From the NCBI GenBank assembly GCA_944324075.1, contig CALUUZ010000001.1, forward strand, positions 186,001-250,000: 64,000 bases of DNA, in the 5' to 3' direction. This DNA comes from Candidatus Mailhella excrementigallinarum (GTDB lineage: Bacteria > Desulfobacterota > Desulfovibrionia > Desulfovibrionales > Desulfovibrionaceae). Below the pieces are notes generated by a model. The model saw only the letters and a program-made list of their open reading frames with translations. It was not told the DNA's origin and ran no database searches. This document shows, in pieces, positions 1-9,440 of this stretch. How positions within the stretch are numbered: the stretch's first letter is position 1; each line of letters opens with the position of its first letter. The translations under genes were made by a program, and so were the position numbers.

Positions 1-1
1 C

Positions 2-1198
2 GAGCCGAAGCCGCGCGGCACCGCTCCGGCCATCGCGCTTGCCGCTCTGGCCGCTCGCGGCGATCTGCGGGAACAGGACGGCGATGACGTTCTGCTGCTG
101 GTCATGCCTTCGGATCACGCCATTGATCGCCCCGAACATTTCATCGAGAAAGTCCGGCTCTCTGTTCCTCCGGCGGAAGCAGGCAAGCTCGTGACCTTCG
201 GCGTCACGCCCGCATTTCCGGCCACGGGCTTCGGCTACATCCGCACCGGAGACCCCGAAGGAGCGGCGGCTTTCCGCGTAAGCCGCTTCATCGAAAAACC
301 GGATGAGGATACGGCCCGCGCCATGCTGGCAGAGGGAGGCCATCTCTGGAACAGCGGCATGTTCCTGTTCCGGGCCGGAACCTTTCTCGCGGAACTGGCC
401 GTGCATGCCCCGACAGTGCTCGCCGCCTGCGAGCATGCCTGGGCGGAACAGATCCGCGATCTCGGCTTTGTCATTCCCGGCCCGGCCTTTCTGGAATCTC
501 CGGACATTTCCATCGACTACGCCGTGATGGAACACACGGATCGCGCCGTGGTCACGCCGCTTCATCTGAACTGGAACGATCTCGGCTCGTGGGAATCCTT
601 CTATGAACTCGCGCCCAAGGACGACGCGGGCAACGCCGCGGCGGGCGACGTGCTGACCGAGGAAAGTTCCGGCTGCTACCTGCGCAGCGGCGGCCGCCTG
701 ATCGCCGCGCTCGGCGTGCATGACCTCACCGTGGTGGAAACAAGAGACGCCGTGCTGGTAGCCTCCCGCGAAAAAGCGCAGGATGTGCGGCGCATCGTGA
801 AAAGGCTCCGCGACGCGGGCAGGCCGGAAAGCGAGGATCACCTCCGGGTGTTCCGCCCCTGGGGGTATTATGAAACCCTGGTGATGGCGGACCGTTTTCA
901 GGTAAAGCGCATCGTGGTGGAGCCGCACCATGAGAACTCGCTCCAGATGCACTACCACCGGGCCGAACACTGGGTGGTGGTCAGCGGCACGGCGGAAATC
1001 CAGATCGAAGGGGAAAAACGCCTTTACACGGAAAACCAGTCGGCCTACATCCCCGTGGGGGCGAAACACCGGGTCAGAAATCCCGGCAATATCCCCCTGG
1101 TATTCATTGAAGTGCAGTCCGGGGCCTACCTGGGCGAAGACGATATTGTACGACTTGAAGACGACTACGGGAGGCAGGATGGAGCTCACAAGCTTTAA
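2..1198 (+). CDS. manC: Mannose-1-phosphate guanylyltransferase / mannose-6-phosphate isomerase (5' partial)
   Basis: Bifunctional enzyme that makes GDP-mannose from mannose-1-phosphate and GTP and interconverts mannose-6-phosphate and fructose-6-phosphate in the cytoplasm. The frame is open to the window edge: the first codons read EPKPRGTAPAIALAAL, the family's E-P-x-R-x-T-A-P-A block, so the true start lies upstream. The nucleotidyltransferase half shows FIEKPD and LWNSGMFLF; the C-terminal cupin half shows RPWGYYE, then a metal-binding stretch QMHYHRAEHW and IPVGAKHRVRNPG. The stop overlaps the manB start by 20 bp, so the two are translationally coupled. This opens the GDP-sugar set that feeds gmd and fcl. 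Identification is by motif and domain order; only the first part of the N-terminal domain is missing. Confidence 0.93.
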   Translation, partial: EPKPRGTAPAIALAALAARGDLREQDGDDVLLLVMPSDHAIDRPEHFIEKVRLSVPPAEAGKLVTFGVTPAFPATGFGYIRTGDPEGAAAFRVSRFIEKPDEDTARAMLAEGGHLWNSGMFLFRAGTFLAELAVHAPTVLAACEHAWAEQIRDLGFVIPGPAFLESPDISIDYAVMEHTDRAVVTPLHLNWNDLGSWESFYELAPKDDAGNAAAGDVLTEESSGCYLRSGGRLIAALGVHDLTVVETRDAVLVASREKAQDVRRIVKRLRDAGRPESEDHLRVFRPWGYYETLVMADRFQVKRIVVEPHHENSLQMHYHRAEHWVVVSGTAEIQIEGEKRLYTENQSAYIPVGAKHRVRNPGNIPLVFIEVQSGAYLGEDDIVRLEDDYGRQDGAHKL

Positions 1199-2525
1199 GG
1201 CCTATGACGTGCGCGGCAAGGTACCTTCCGCGCTCAATGAGGAGCTGGCAGGACAAATCGGCGCGGCCTATGTGCATGAAACAGGCGCGCGCAGCGTCGT
1301 CATCGGGCATGACGCCCGTCTCTCCGGCCCGGCGCTGTATGCGGCTCTGGCCGACGGCCTGCGCGCCGCCGGAGCGGACGTTACCGGCATCGGCCTGTGC
1401 GGCACGGAAGAAATCTATCATGCGGCCTCCGCCCATGACTTCGACGGCGGCATCATGGTCACGGGCAGCCACAACCCGGCGGACGAAAACGGCATGAAGT
1501 TCGTGCGCAGGGGCGGCGTGCCCATCAGCAGCGATTCCGGCCTGTTCGCCATCCGCGACCGCATCGCCGCCGGCCTGGAAGCTCCCGCCGCGCTTTCCGG
1601 CTCGTTCCGCGAGGCGGACTTCCGCGAGGATTACGCCCGCCGCATGCTTTCCTTCATCGATCCCGGCAGCCTCAGGCCCTTCCGCATCGTGGCGGACGCG
1701 GGCAACGGCTGCGCCGGCCCTGCGCTCAAGGCGCTTGCTCCGTATCTGCCCTGCGACCTGATCCTGCTCCACGGCGAACCGGACGGCGCTTTCCCGCACG
1801 GCATCCCCAATCCTCTTCTGCCGGAAAACCGTGATTTCACGGCCAATGCCGTGCGCGAAAACAGGGCGGATTTCGGTCTGGCATGGGACGGCGACTTCGA
1901 CCGCTGTTTCTTCTACGATGAAAACGGCCGTTTCATCGAGGGCTACTACCTGGTGGGCATGATGGCCGAGGCTCTGCTGGCCCGTCATCCCGGCGCGAAA
2001 ATCGTGCATGATCCCCGCCTGGTGTGGAACACGCGGGAAATCGTGACAGAGGCTGGCGGCATCCCGGTGGAGTGCAAGTCCGGCCATGCCTTCATCAAGG
2101 AACGCATGCGCGCGGAAAACGCCCTGTACGGCGGCGAAATGAGCGCGCATCACTACTTCCGGGACTTCTCCTTCTGCGATTCCGGCATGCTGCCCTGGCT
2201 GCTGGTGGCCGATCTGCTTTCCCGCTCCGGCAGAACCCTGGCCGAATGCCTCGACGCCCGGCTGGAAAAATTCCCGTGCAGCGGAGAAATCAACTCCACC
2301 GTGGAGGACGTGCAGACCATTCTGGGCAGAGTGGAGAGGGAATACGCGCGGCAAAACCCCTCCGTGAACAAAATCGACGGTCTCTCCATGGATTTCGGCC
2401 CGTGGCGTTTCAACCTGCGCGGTTCCAACACCGAACCCGTGCTGCGCCTCAATGTGGAGACGCGCGGCGACAAGGCTCTGCTGGAAGAAAAGACGGCGGA
2501 ACTGCTGGCGCTGATCCGCAAGTAG
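1179..2525 (+). CDS. manB: Phosphomannomutase/phosphoglucomutase
   Basis: Converts mannose-6-phosphate to mannose-1-phosphate for ManC. The start MELTSFKAYDVRGK at 1179 has a good ribosome site (GGGAGGCAGG) inside the end of manC and matches the family's usual N terminus (FKAYDIRG). Key motifs are present: the phosphoserine loop MVTGSHNPADENGMK, the metal-binding DGDFDRCFFYD, the sugar-binding GEMSAHHYFRDF and the C-terminal phosphate-binding RGSNTEPVLRLNVE. At about 448 residues it is normal length. The frame stays open upstream of 1179 through manC, but those codons are a shadow. A strong hairpin follows the stop, so manC-manB probably ends a transcription unit here. Confidence 0.94.
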   Translation: MELTSFKAYDVRGKVPSALNEELAGQIGAAYVHETGARSVVIGHDARLSGPALYAALADGLRAAGADVTGIGLCGTEEIYHAASAHDFDGGIMVTGSHNPADENGMKFVRRGGVPISSDSGLFAIRDRIAAGLEAPAALSGSFREADFREDYARRMLSFIDPGSLRPFRIVADAGNGCAGPALKALAPYLPCDLILLHGEPDGAFPHGIPNPLLPENRDFTANAVRENRADFGLAWDGDFDRCFFYDENGRFIEGYYLVGMMAEALLARHPGAKIVHDPRLVWNTREIVTEAGGIPVECKSGHAFIKERMRAENALYGGEMSAHHYFRDFSFCDSGMLPWLLVADLLSRSGRTLAECLDARLEKFPCSGEINSTVEDVQTILGRVEREYARQNPSVNKIDGLSMDFGPWRFNLRGSNTEPVLRLNVETRGDKALLEEKTAELLALIRK

Positions 2526-2539
2526 GCAAAAGTTATTAT

Positions 2540-2583
2540 GCGGGGGAGGGAGACGCTTTTGAAAAAGCGCCTCCCTCCCCCGC
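2540..2583 (+). terminator. GC-rich hairpin after manB
   Basis: A long, nearly perfect inverted repeat: GCGGGGGAGGGAGACGCTTT on the left pairs with AAGCGCCTCCCTCCCCCGC on the right, 15 bp after the manB stop. It lacks a clean T run, so it may be an RNA-stability or Rho-assisted end rather than a classical intrinsic terminator. Confidence 0.6.
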
Positions 2584-2636
2584 CCCCCTCCTTCCGCAAA
2601 ACTTTCTTTCAGGGCACGCCCCCGCGATATTTCACA

Positions 2637-2759
2637 CTACAGTCGGCTCCCATCCTCCGGGCAACTCCGCCGACTGACGCAGCAATCGGCGGAAAGGGGC
2701 TGCGCGGATTGCCCCTTCCGGGGGGCAGGGGTTCAAACCATAACGGAATCTTTGATGAA
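2637..2759 (+). repeat. Family A intergenic repeat, copy A1 (leader of gmd)
   Basis: Contains the CCGCCGACTGACGCAGC segment, the TGCGGATTGCCC block, a CCCCTTCCGGGGGG hairpin and the right end TTCAAACCATAACGGAATC followed by TTTGATGAA. The ATG of gmd is the ATG of the repeat, so the repeat supplies the leader, ribosome site and start codon. Confidence 0.75.
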
Positions 2760-3840
2760 AAAAGCCCTCATTACCGGCGTCACCGGACAGGACGGCTCCT
2801 ATCTCGCCGAACTTCTGCTGGAGAAAGGCTATGAAGTCCACGGCATTGTGCGCCGCGCGTCCTCTCCCAACACATCGCGCATCGATCATATCGCCGCCGA
2901 CCCGGCAGCAGCGGATCGCTTCTTTCTGCACTACGGGGATCTTGCCGATTCCAGCGGTCTGCACGGACTGATCGGCCGGATTGCCCCGGACGAACTGTAC
3001 AATCTCGCCGCGCAGTCTCATGTCAAGGTTTCGTGGGACTGCCCGGAATACACGGCGGACGCTGTGGCAAACGGCACGCTGCGCCTGCTGGAAGCCATCC
3101 GCCGCAACGGACTGACGGAATCCACGAAATTCTATCAGGCTTCCACCTCCGAACTGTACGGACTCATCCAGGAGCCGGTTCAGTCGGAAAAGACGCCCTT
3201 TTATCCCCGCTCACCCTATGCCGTGGCCAAACTTTACGCCTACTGGATCTGCGTGAATTACCGGGAAAGTTTCGGCATGTTCGCGGCCAACGGCATTCTG
3301 TTCAACCATGAAAGCCCGCGCCGGGGAGAGAATTTTGTCACCCGCAAGATCACTCTCGCGGCCTCGCGCATTGCCCTCGGCCTTCAGGACGGCCTGCGCC
3401 TCGGCAACCTCGATGCCAGGCGCGACTGGGGTCATGCGAAAGACTATGTGGAAGGCATGTGGCGCATCCTCCAGCGGGAAACGCCGAGAGACTATGTGCT
3501 GGCCACGGGCGTGACCACTTCCATCCGCACCTTCTGCGAAATGGCCTTTGCGGAAGCCGGCATCCATCTGGAATGGAAGGGAACGGGACTTGAGGAATGC
3601 GGTGTGGACACGGCCACGGGACGCGCGCTGGTTTTCGTGGAGCCGCGTTTCTTCCGCCCGGCGGAAGTGGAGCTGCTGCTCGGCGATGCCTCCAGGGCCA
3701 GAGAAGAACTGGGCTGGACGCCGCGCCACGATCTGGCCGCGCTGGTGCATGAAATGATGGAGGCGGACATGCGGCTCGCCCGCCGGGAAAAACTGCTTGC
3801 GGAAAACGGGGTTGCCGTTCCCGCCCCGCGCGAATTCTGA
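2755..3840 (+). CDS. gmd: GDP-mannose 4,6-dehydratase
   Basis: NAD(P)-dependent SDR enzyme that turns GDP-mannose into GDP-4-keto-6-deoxymannose, the first step to GDP-L-fucose. The N terminus [19 protein letters not shown] holds the nucleotide-binding G-x-x-G-x-x-G. The catalytic Ser/Thr is in [10 protein letters not shown] and the YxxxK pair in [12 protein letters not shown]. The family signatures [17 protein letters not shown] and [17 protein letters not shown] are exact. Length (361 aa) is typical. The ATG at 2755 is preferred to the in-frame TTG just before it because the repeat-derived site AACGGAATC is correctly spaced. fcl begins 10 bp downstream. Confidence 0.97.
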   Translation: MKKALITGVTGQDGSYLAELLLEKGYEVHGIVRRASSPNTSRIDHIAADPAAADRFFLHYGDLADSSGLHGLIGRIAPDELYNLAAQSHVKVSWDCPEYTADAVANGTLRLLEAIRRNGLTESTKFYQASTSELYGLIQEPVQSEKTPFYPRSPYAVAKLYAYWICVNYRESFGMFAANGILFNHESPRRGENFVTRKITLAASRIALGLQDGLRLGNLDARRDWGHAKDYVEGMWRILQRETPRDYVLATGVTTSIRTFCEMAFAEAGIHLEWKGTGLEECGVDTATGRALVFVEPRFFRPAEVELLLGDASRAREELGWTPRHDLAALVHEMMEADMRLARREKLLAENGVAVPAPREF

Positions 3841-3850
3841 GGTGCATGCC

Positions 3851-4924
3851 ATGCCGGACAAACACGCGAAAATCTATGTGGCCGGACATCGCGGACTGGT
3901 GGGTTCCGCCATTCTGCGCCGCCTGGAACAGGGCGGATACGACAATATCGTCGTCCGGACATCGCGGGAACTGGACCTGACCGATCAGGCCGCCACGGAA
4001 GCATTCTTCGCGGCGGAAAAGCCGGAACAGGTCTACCTCTGCGCGGCGAAGGTCGGAGGCATCATGGCGAACAGCCGCTATCCGGCGGAGTTCATCTACC
4101 GGAACCTGACGATCGGCGCGAACATCATCCATGCCGCCTGGAAGCACGGCGTCAAGAAGCTCCTGAACATGGGCTCTTCCTGCATCTACCCCCGTCTCGC
4201 CCCCCAGCCCATGCGCGAAGACGCTCTGCTCACGTCCGCGCTGGAACCTACCAATGAAGGTTACGCGCTGGCAAAAATCGCGGCCATCAAGCTGTGCCGC
4301 TGCTATAATCAGCAGTACGGCACGAACTTCATTTCCGTCATGCCCACCAATCAATACGGGGTCGGAGACAATTTCAACATGGAAACGGCCCATCTCCTGC
4401 CCATGACCATGCGCCGTTTCCACCTCGCCAGGCTGCTGCATGAAAACAGCTTTGACGCCATCCGCGCCGATCTGCGCCGTTATCCCCTCGGCTGGGGCCT
4501 GGATGAACAGGTGGATTTCTCCAGTGAAGCCTCACTGGAACATGCCCTGAACGCCGTAGGCGCATACCGGGATCACGTCGTCATGTGGGGAGACGGCTCC
4601 GCGCGCCGGGAGCTCATGTGTTCCGACGACCTCGCGGACGCCTGCGTCTACCTCATGGAAAACAGAAACGCCGCCGATATCGGGGAATTCGTCAACATTA
4701 CCGACGGCACGGATATCCTCCTGAGCGATCTGTTCGAGCTTGTCCGGAATATCGTGGGCTTTGCCGGACACATAGAGTACGACGCCGCCAAGCCCAACGG
4801 CACCCCCCGCAAGCTCATGGATGCGACGAAAATTCGCGGGCTGGGGTGGGTGCCGAAGGTTGGGCTGAAGGAGGGGATTGAAAAGGTATATAGCACGTAT
4901 TTCCTGATATCCTCTCTTGCCTGA
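3851..4924 (+). CDS. fcl: GDP-L-fucose synthase (epimerase/reductase)
   Basis: Converts GDP-4-keto-6-deoxymannose to GDP-L-fucose. Seen: KIYVAGHRGLVGSAILRRL (NADP-binding loop), NMGSSCIYPRLAPQPM (catalytic Ser/Cys region), GYALAKIAAIKLCRCYNQQY (YxxxK) and MPTNQYGVGDNFN. The start MPDKHAKIYVAG at 3851 follows gmd by 10 bp with GAGGTG as ribosome site. At 357 aa it is longer than the usual 310-325 aa because of an extra stretch before MWGDGSARRELM; such long forms occur in anaerobes. The last residues (VYSTYFLISSLA) drift from the usual family ending and coincide with the shift into AT-rich DNA, so the 3' end may have been remade by recombination. Confidence 0.95.
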   Translation: MPDKHAKIYVAGHRGLVGSAILRRLEQGGYDNIVVRTSRELDLTDQAATEAFFAAEKPEQVYLCAAKVGGIMANSRYPAEFIYRNLTIGANIIHAAWKHGVKKLLNMGSSCIYPRLAPQPMREDALLTSALEPTNEGYALAKIAAIKLCRCYNQQYGTNFISVMPTNQYGVGDNFNMETAHLLPMTMRRFHLARLLHENSFDAIRADLRRYPLGWGLDEQVDFSSEASLEHALNAVGAYRDHVVMWGDGSARRELMCSDDLADACVYLMENRNAADIGEFVNITDGTDILLSDLFELVRNIVGFAGHIEYDAAKPNGTPRKLMDATKIRGLGWVPKVGLKEGIEKVYSTYFLISSLA

Positions 4925-5118
4925 AGTCAGCACGTTACTGATAAGCATAGCCTGACTTCGTACGCAATACAGCGAAAATTGAGACATTCACCTTTTCGAT
5001 GATTTTCTAGAAAATTTATCTTAAATTTCAGACAGTTGAAGTGCTATTTCCATTGAAAACGTGAATATCTCCAAAAATTTGCCTGCTTTAACATTTTCCA
5101 TATGTGGGCTATATTTCT

Positions 5119-5162
5119 GAAGCCTGAAAATTATAATTTACGTATAGTGGCTTTCAGGCTTC
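5119..5162 (+). terminator. Inverted repeat, possible terminator of the gmd-fcl unit
   Basis: GAAGCCTGAAA and TTTCAGGCTTC are perfect 11-bp complements separated by 22 bp. It sits about 195 bp after fcl. The long loop and lack of a T run make a terminator role uncertain; it could also be a regulator site. Confidence 0.4.
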
Positions 5163-5302
5163 ATGGAAGCTCGCTTCGTACGCTCTCGCAAGCAAGCATA
5201 AAATGAACAGTCTCCAATTCTTGTGAAATCAAAACATTCCTGTCCAGTGATAGAAACAGTATGCTCTGTTGTAGCTCCAGATGGAGCTGTGCGTGATGTA
5301 GT

Positions 5303-5572
5303 TTTGCCCCGGTATGGGCGGCAACGAATGTTTGTCGCAAAGGCAGCCCGTGTTCCACACGGGCGAAAGGCACCATGTATCCACGGCCAGATCGCTTGCG
5401 CCTTCGTGCGACTCTGCCGCCCAAAGGCTCCGCTCCGCGAGACATTGCTTCCGCGCCTCCCCCCCCAGGATGCCGCATTACCATGCGGGGGGGGGGCGTC
5501 ACTCCATACGCGCTGACGCGCGTGCCTCCGGCGGTCAAGGGTATGTTCAACACAATTCTACAACAGAGCGAA
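5303..5572 (+). repeat. Family C repeat, copy C1
   Basis: Shares AGCCCGTGTTCCACACGGG, the stretch CTTGCGCCTTCGTG, TCCGCTCCGCGAGACA and the ending GCCTCCGGCGGTCAAGG with the copies near 48956-49268 (reverse strand) and 56541-56968 (reverse strand). It contains a G10 run near 5484. Confidence 0.7.
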
Positions 5573-5667
5573 ACAGTATCCAACATTGCCCTTATTTAAT
5601 TATTATGTTAAATTATGTTCGTATTTTATGGTGAATTTTTTTTCATTACATAATGGAGCAAGACCCA

Positions 5668-7035
5668 ATGAAAAAACTCAAACATTATTATATGAAAATT
5701 AACAAACAGTTCAGACGATTTTGCAGAAAAATTCTTATAGAAAAAAATGGTTCATTTTCAAATCTTAACCCAAAAAAACAAATTTGTATTGTGGTTACCC
5801 ATGAGTTATCCCAAACAGGATGTCCCATCATGACATGGAACATGATAAAAATTCTACGCGAAAAATATAATGTTATTTCTATTGCATTAAAATATGGACC
5901 TTTAGAAGAATATTTTAAATCAGATTCAGATATATGTATTATTTTGAGTAAAATCGCTATAAAATATAATAAATGGGCTTTATTCTGTCTTAGCAGACTG
6001 ATAAAAAATATATCTATAGATTTTGCAATAGTTAATTCCATAAAGTCAGAAAAAATTCTTTCCTTATTTGTAAACAAACATATTCCAAGCTTGCTCTTTA
6101 TCCATGAGTTTGCTTATTATTTATCAAAAGATGAACTTGAGCGAGGTTTTTTATTGGCATCTGAAGTTATCTATTCTGCACAAGTGGTTCTTGACGCCTC
6201 CCTTAAAAAACTGGGGATTTCCTATCCCTTTCCTGTTCTTGCCCAAGGGAAATCGGAAGCCCCCTGCACGTTGCGCCAAAGCGTGACTGATGAAGAAATT
6301 CAACGCATCGAATGGTTAAGACGTCAAAAGATAGAACACAAGGAAATTATCATTCTTGCCGCAGGGTTAGCCCAGTATCGAAAAGGAGTTGATTTTTTCA
6401 TCAGAGCGGCAGGAGAAATAAAAAAGGCATTACCAACTCAAAAAATACGCTTTATCTGGGCTGGAGATTCGAGTTCCGTGAAAAGGGAATATTCCACTGG
6501 AATACTGGAATTCCAAATTGCTCATTACGGTCTGGAAAATTGCTTTAATTTCATTGGACATATTTCAGATATTGATAAAATTTATGATTTATCTGATATG
6601 CTACTCCTGACTTCCATCCTTGATCCATTACCAGGTACAGTTATTGAAGCCATGTCGCACAAGCTGCCGGTAATCTGTTTTGAAGGATGTTCCGGCTTTC
6701 CGGAAATTTTTAGAGATGCAAACTTAGGCGATGTGTGCGTGGCAAAATATCTTGATGCTAAGGATATGGCGCAAAAAGCAGTCACGCTCATGACAGATTC
6801 CTGCCTGTATCAAGACACCAGCAGCAAACTCTTTTCCATTGCACAACAAAAATTCGATATGCGGAACTATGTGGATGAAATACTAAAAATGGTTCCACAA
6901 GTAAAAAACCGGCTTATCCAGGAAGAACAGTGTATCGCCAGAAGGATAGAGAAACATGGGGCAAATATTTCTTTTCTGGAACATATGAAAGCAGTGCGAG
7001 CCACCAGGATTGGATTAACTCGAAAAGTAGTATAA
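5668..7035 (+). CDS. Glycosyltransferase family 4-like (GT-B fold)
   Basis: Probably transfers a sugar from a nucleotide-sugar donor to the growing polysaccharide. The C-terminal half has the GT4 layout: ILAAGLAQYRKGVDFFIRAA, IRFIWAGDSS, FNFIGHISD, and the donor-binding region LTSILDPLPGTVIEAMSHK followed by LPVICFEG. The N-terminal half is less conserved (VVTHELSQTGCPIMTWNMIK is a typical opening). The ATG at 5668 is chosen over 5653 because GGAGC lies 9 bp before it and nothing precedes 5653. Base composition is uneven: the first 500 bp are very AT-rich, the later part is not. Donor and acceptor cannot be read from the sequence. Confidence 0.85.
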   Translation: MKKLKHYYMKINKQFRRFCRKILIEKNGSFSNLNPKKQICIVVTHELSQTGCPIMTWNMIKILREKYNVISIALKYGPLEEYFKSDSDICIILSKIAIKYNKWALFCLSRLIKNISIDFAIVNSIKSEKILSLFVNKHIPSLLFIHEFAYYLSKDELERGFLLASEVIYSAQVVLDASLKKLGISYPFPVLAQGKSEAPCTLRQSVTDEEIQRIEWLRRQKIEHKEIIILAAGLAQYRKGVDFFIRAAGEIKKALPTQKIRFIWAGDSSSVKREYSTGILEFQIAHYGLENCFNFIGHISDIDKIYDLSDMLLLTSILDPLPGTVIEAMSHKLPVICFEGCSGFPEIFRDANLGDVCVAKYLDAKDMAQKAVTLMTDSCLYQDTSSKLFSIAQQKFDMRNYVDEILKMVPQVKNRLIQEEQCIARRIEKHGANISFLEHMKAVRATRIGLTRKVV

Positions 7036-7075
7036 GAAAAGTTTCGCATTTTCAAAAAAATGCGAAACTTTTCTT
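7034..7075. terminator. Strong hairpin between convergent genes
   Basis: AAGAAAAGTTTCGCATTTT and its perfect complement AAATGCGAAACTTTTCTT flank a short A-rich loop right after the GT4 stop. Flanking A and T runs allow it to end transcription in both directions: the plus-strand GT4 gene and the 19-gene minus-strand unit that ends at 7150. Confidence 0.85.
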
Positions 7076-7149
7076 ACATTAATGCTCTATTCAATTTTAT
7101 TTACGCTTTTAAACGAGAAATAAAAACAATTTTGTTCTTCATACCATTC

Positions 7150-8274
7150 CTAAGCTATGGCGAACAAAACAGTTTCACCACTATGAAGAGTATAATGGTT
7201 TAAAAATAATCTATACTCAGGTACAAAACTTTTAAGTAAAATGGGAATCTCCCATAAATCTTCCTTTCTATGGTAAACACATATTGCTAGCTTAGGTTTA
7301 AATTTTTTAATTGTTTCTTGAGCCCCCTTTATGGTAGGAATTTCAGAACCTTCAATATCAAGTTTTATGAAATCAATTTTCTGCATATTATTATTTCTAA
7401 CATAATCATCTATTGAAATAGATGTAAATTCAACCGCGCCTTCTTCTAAAGGAACAAAACTAACATGTGAAGCTGCCCCATGGGTTATTGTATATAATTT
7501 CATTGTTGAAGATTCCCACAATGGTTTTCGTACTAATGTAATATTTTTTGATAATTTTGGATTGAGCATAAGATTTTTGTTATATATATCTATATTAGAA
7601 TCTATAAATTCAAAAGAATGTACTCTTCCTGTTTCTCCCGCTAAATAAGAAAAATAAAGCGCAGTATCACCATAACATCCACCACCGTCAATTACAACAT
7701 CGCCTTTTTCTACTTTTACATAATTTTTATAATTATACTGTTGAAGAATATAATCTACCACAATTCCTTGAGCTCCATATAATAATTTTAAATTATTATA
7801 ATTAAAATATGTCAAATCATAAACCTTTAAATGGCCTTCTGGAACAATTTCTCCTTTCAAATGACTGCAAGCATTTTTTTCAATCTCATCAATAAAATTA
7901 AATACATCTGAATAAAATAAAGGATATCTAAAATGAACTTCTTCAAATAGCTGATATAGTAAAACATTAATAAACATTTTCTTCGAAAACTCATCTGAAA
8001 GCAAACCATAAGCAAGCTCTAACTCTTTTATATTATATTCATCCAATAATTTTATTTTATAATATTTATATAATTTATAATTAAAAAATACATTAGTTTG
8101 AATCCAGTACTTTTTTGTTCTATCTGGAATCGACAAATAATCTTCCTTGGTTTCCTCGAAATTATAAGGAACTAATCTCTTTATTTCCCATAAAACTTTA
8201 TCTAAAAATTTACTTTTCATATTTTGCTTTTTTCTTATAAAATCTATTAAATCTTGTCCCAACCTAAATTTCAT
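7150..8274 (-). CDS. FkbM-family methyltransferase (last gene of the island unit)
   Basis: SAM-dependent O-methyltransferase of the FkbM family, expected to methylate a sugar hydroxyl. The SAM-binding loop is VVIDGGGCYGDTALYFS (about residues 195-215), with VHSFEFIDSN as motif II and IDFIKLDIEGSEIPTIKGA as the family signature. The start MKFRLGQDLIDF at 8274 is set by AGGAGTT 5 bp upstream; the frame stays open for 19 more codons without a ribosome site. Distant paralogue of the neighbour at 8430-9440. AT-rich. The target sugar is unknown. Confidence 0.88.
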   Translation of the reverse strand: MKFRLGQDLIDFIRKKQNMKSKFLDKVLWEIKRLVPYNFEETKEDYLSIPDRTKKYWIQTNVFFNYKLYKYYKIKLLDEYNIKELELAYGLLSDEFSKKMFINVLLYQLFEEVHFRYPLFYSDVFNFIDEIEKNACSHLKGEIVPEGHLKVYDLTYFNYNNLKLLYGAQGIVVDYILQQYNYKNYVKVEKGDVVIDGGGCYGDTALYFSYLAGETGRVHSFEFIDSNIDIYNKNLMLNPKLSKNITLVRKPLWESSTMKLYTITHGAASHVSFVPLEEGAVEFTSISIDDYVRNNNMQKIDFIKLDIEGSEIPTIKGAQETIKKFKPKLAICVYHRKEDLWEIPILLKSFVPEYRLFLNHYTLHSGETVLFAIA

Positions 8275-8429
8275 AATAACTCCTGATAATGTTGTAAGGT
8301 ATTGCTTATCATGCAAGCTGTCTACATGCACGTTATCTGGTCAAGAATACTCTCTTCTATCTCAGAAAAACTTTTTAATTTCATTCATTTCTATTATCCC
8401 TCCTCCAACAAACCGAGGCGAAGTTTTGT
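8275..8429 (-). pseudogene. Possible remnant of a deleted gene start
   Basis: This 155-bp gap has a strong ribosome site (GGAGGAGGG on the minus strand, about 8399-8407) that serves no full-length gene. Two very short frames follow it: MNEIKKFF then stop, and MKLKSFSEIEESILDQITCM then stop. It looks like the 5' stub of a lost island gene. Nothing identifies the original product. Confidence 0.3.

Positions 8430-9429
<1,000 letters not shown>

Positions 9430-9440
<11 letters not shown>

Larger units (their letters stand above)
4925..5667. other. Gene-free junction between the GDP-fucose genes and the AT-rich polysaccharide island
   Basis: About 740 bp without a convincing gene. 4925-5290 is AT-rich and holds one clear inverted repeat (5119-5162). 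About 5303-5572 is a family C repeat, GC-rich and containing a G10 run. 5573-5667 is AT-rich leader for the next gene. Short frames here have no start signals or recognisable products. Confidence 0.7.

Noticed and set aside
5223-5634. Several 70-140-codon frames in the fcl-GT4 gap
   Set aside because: They lie in repeat C1 on both strands, have no ribosome sites and show no conserved motifs.
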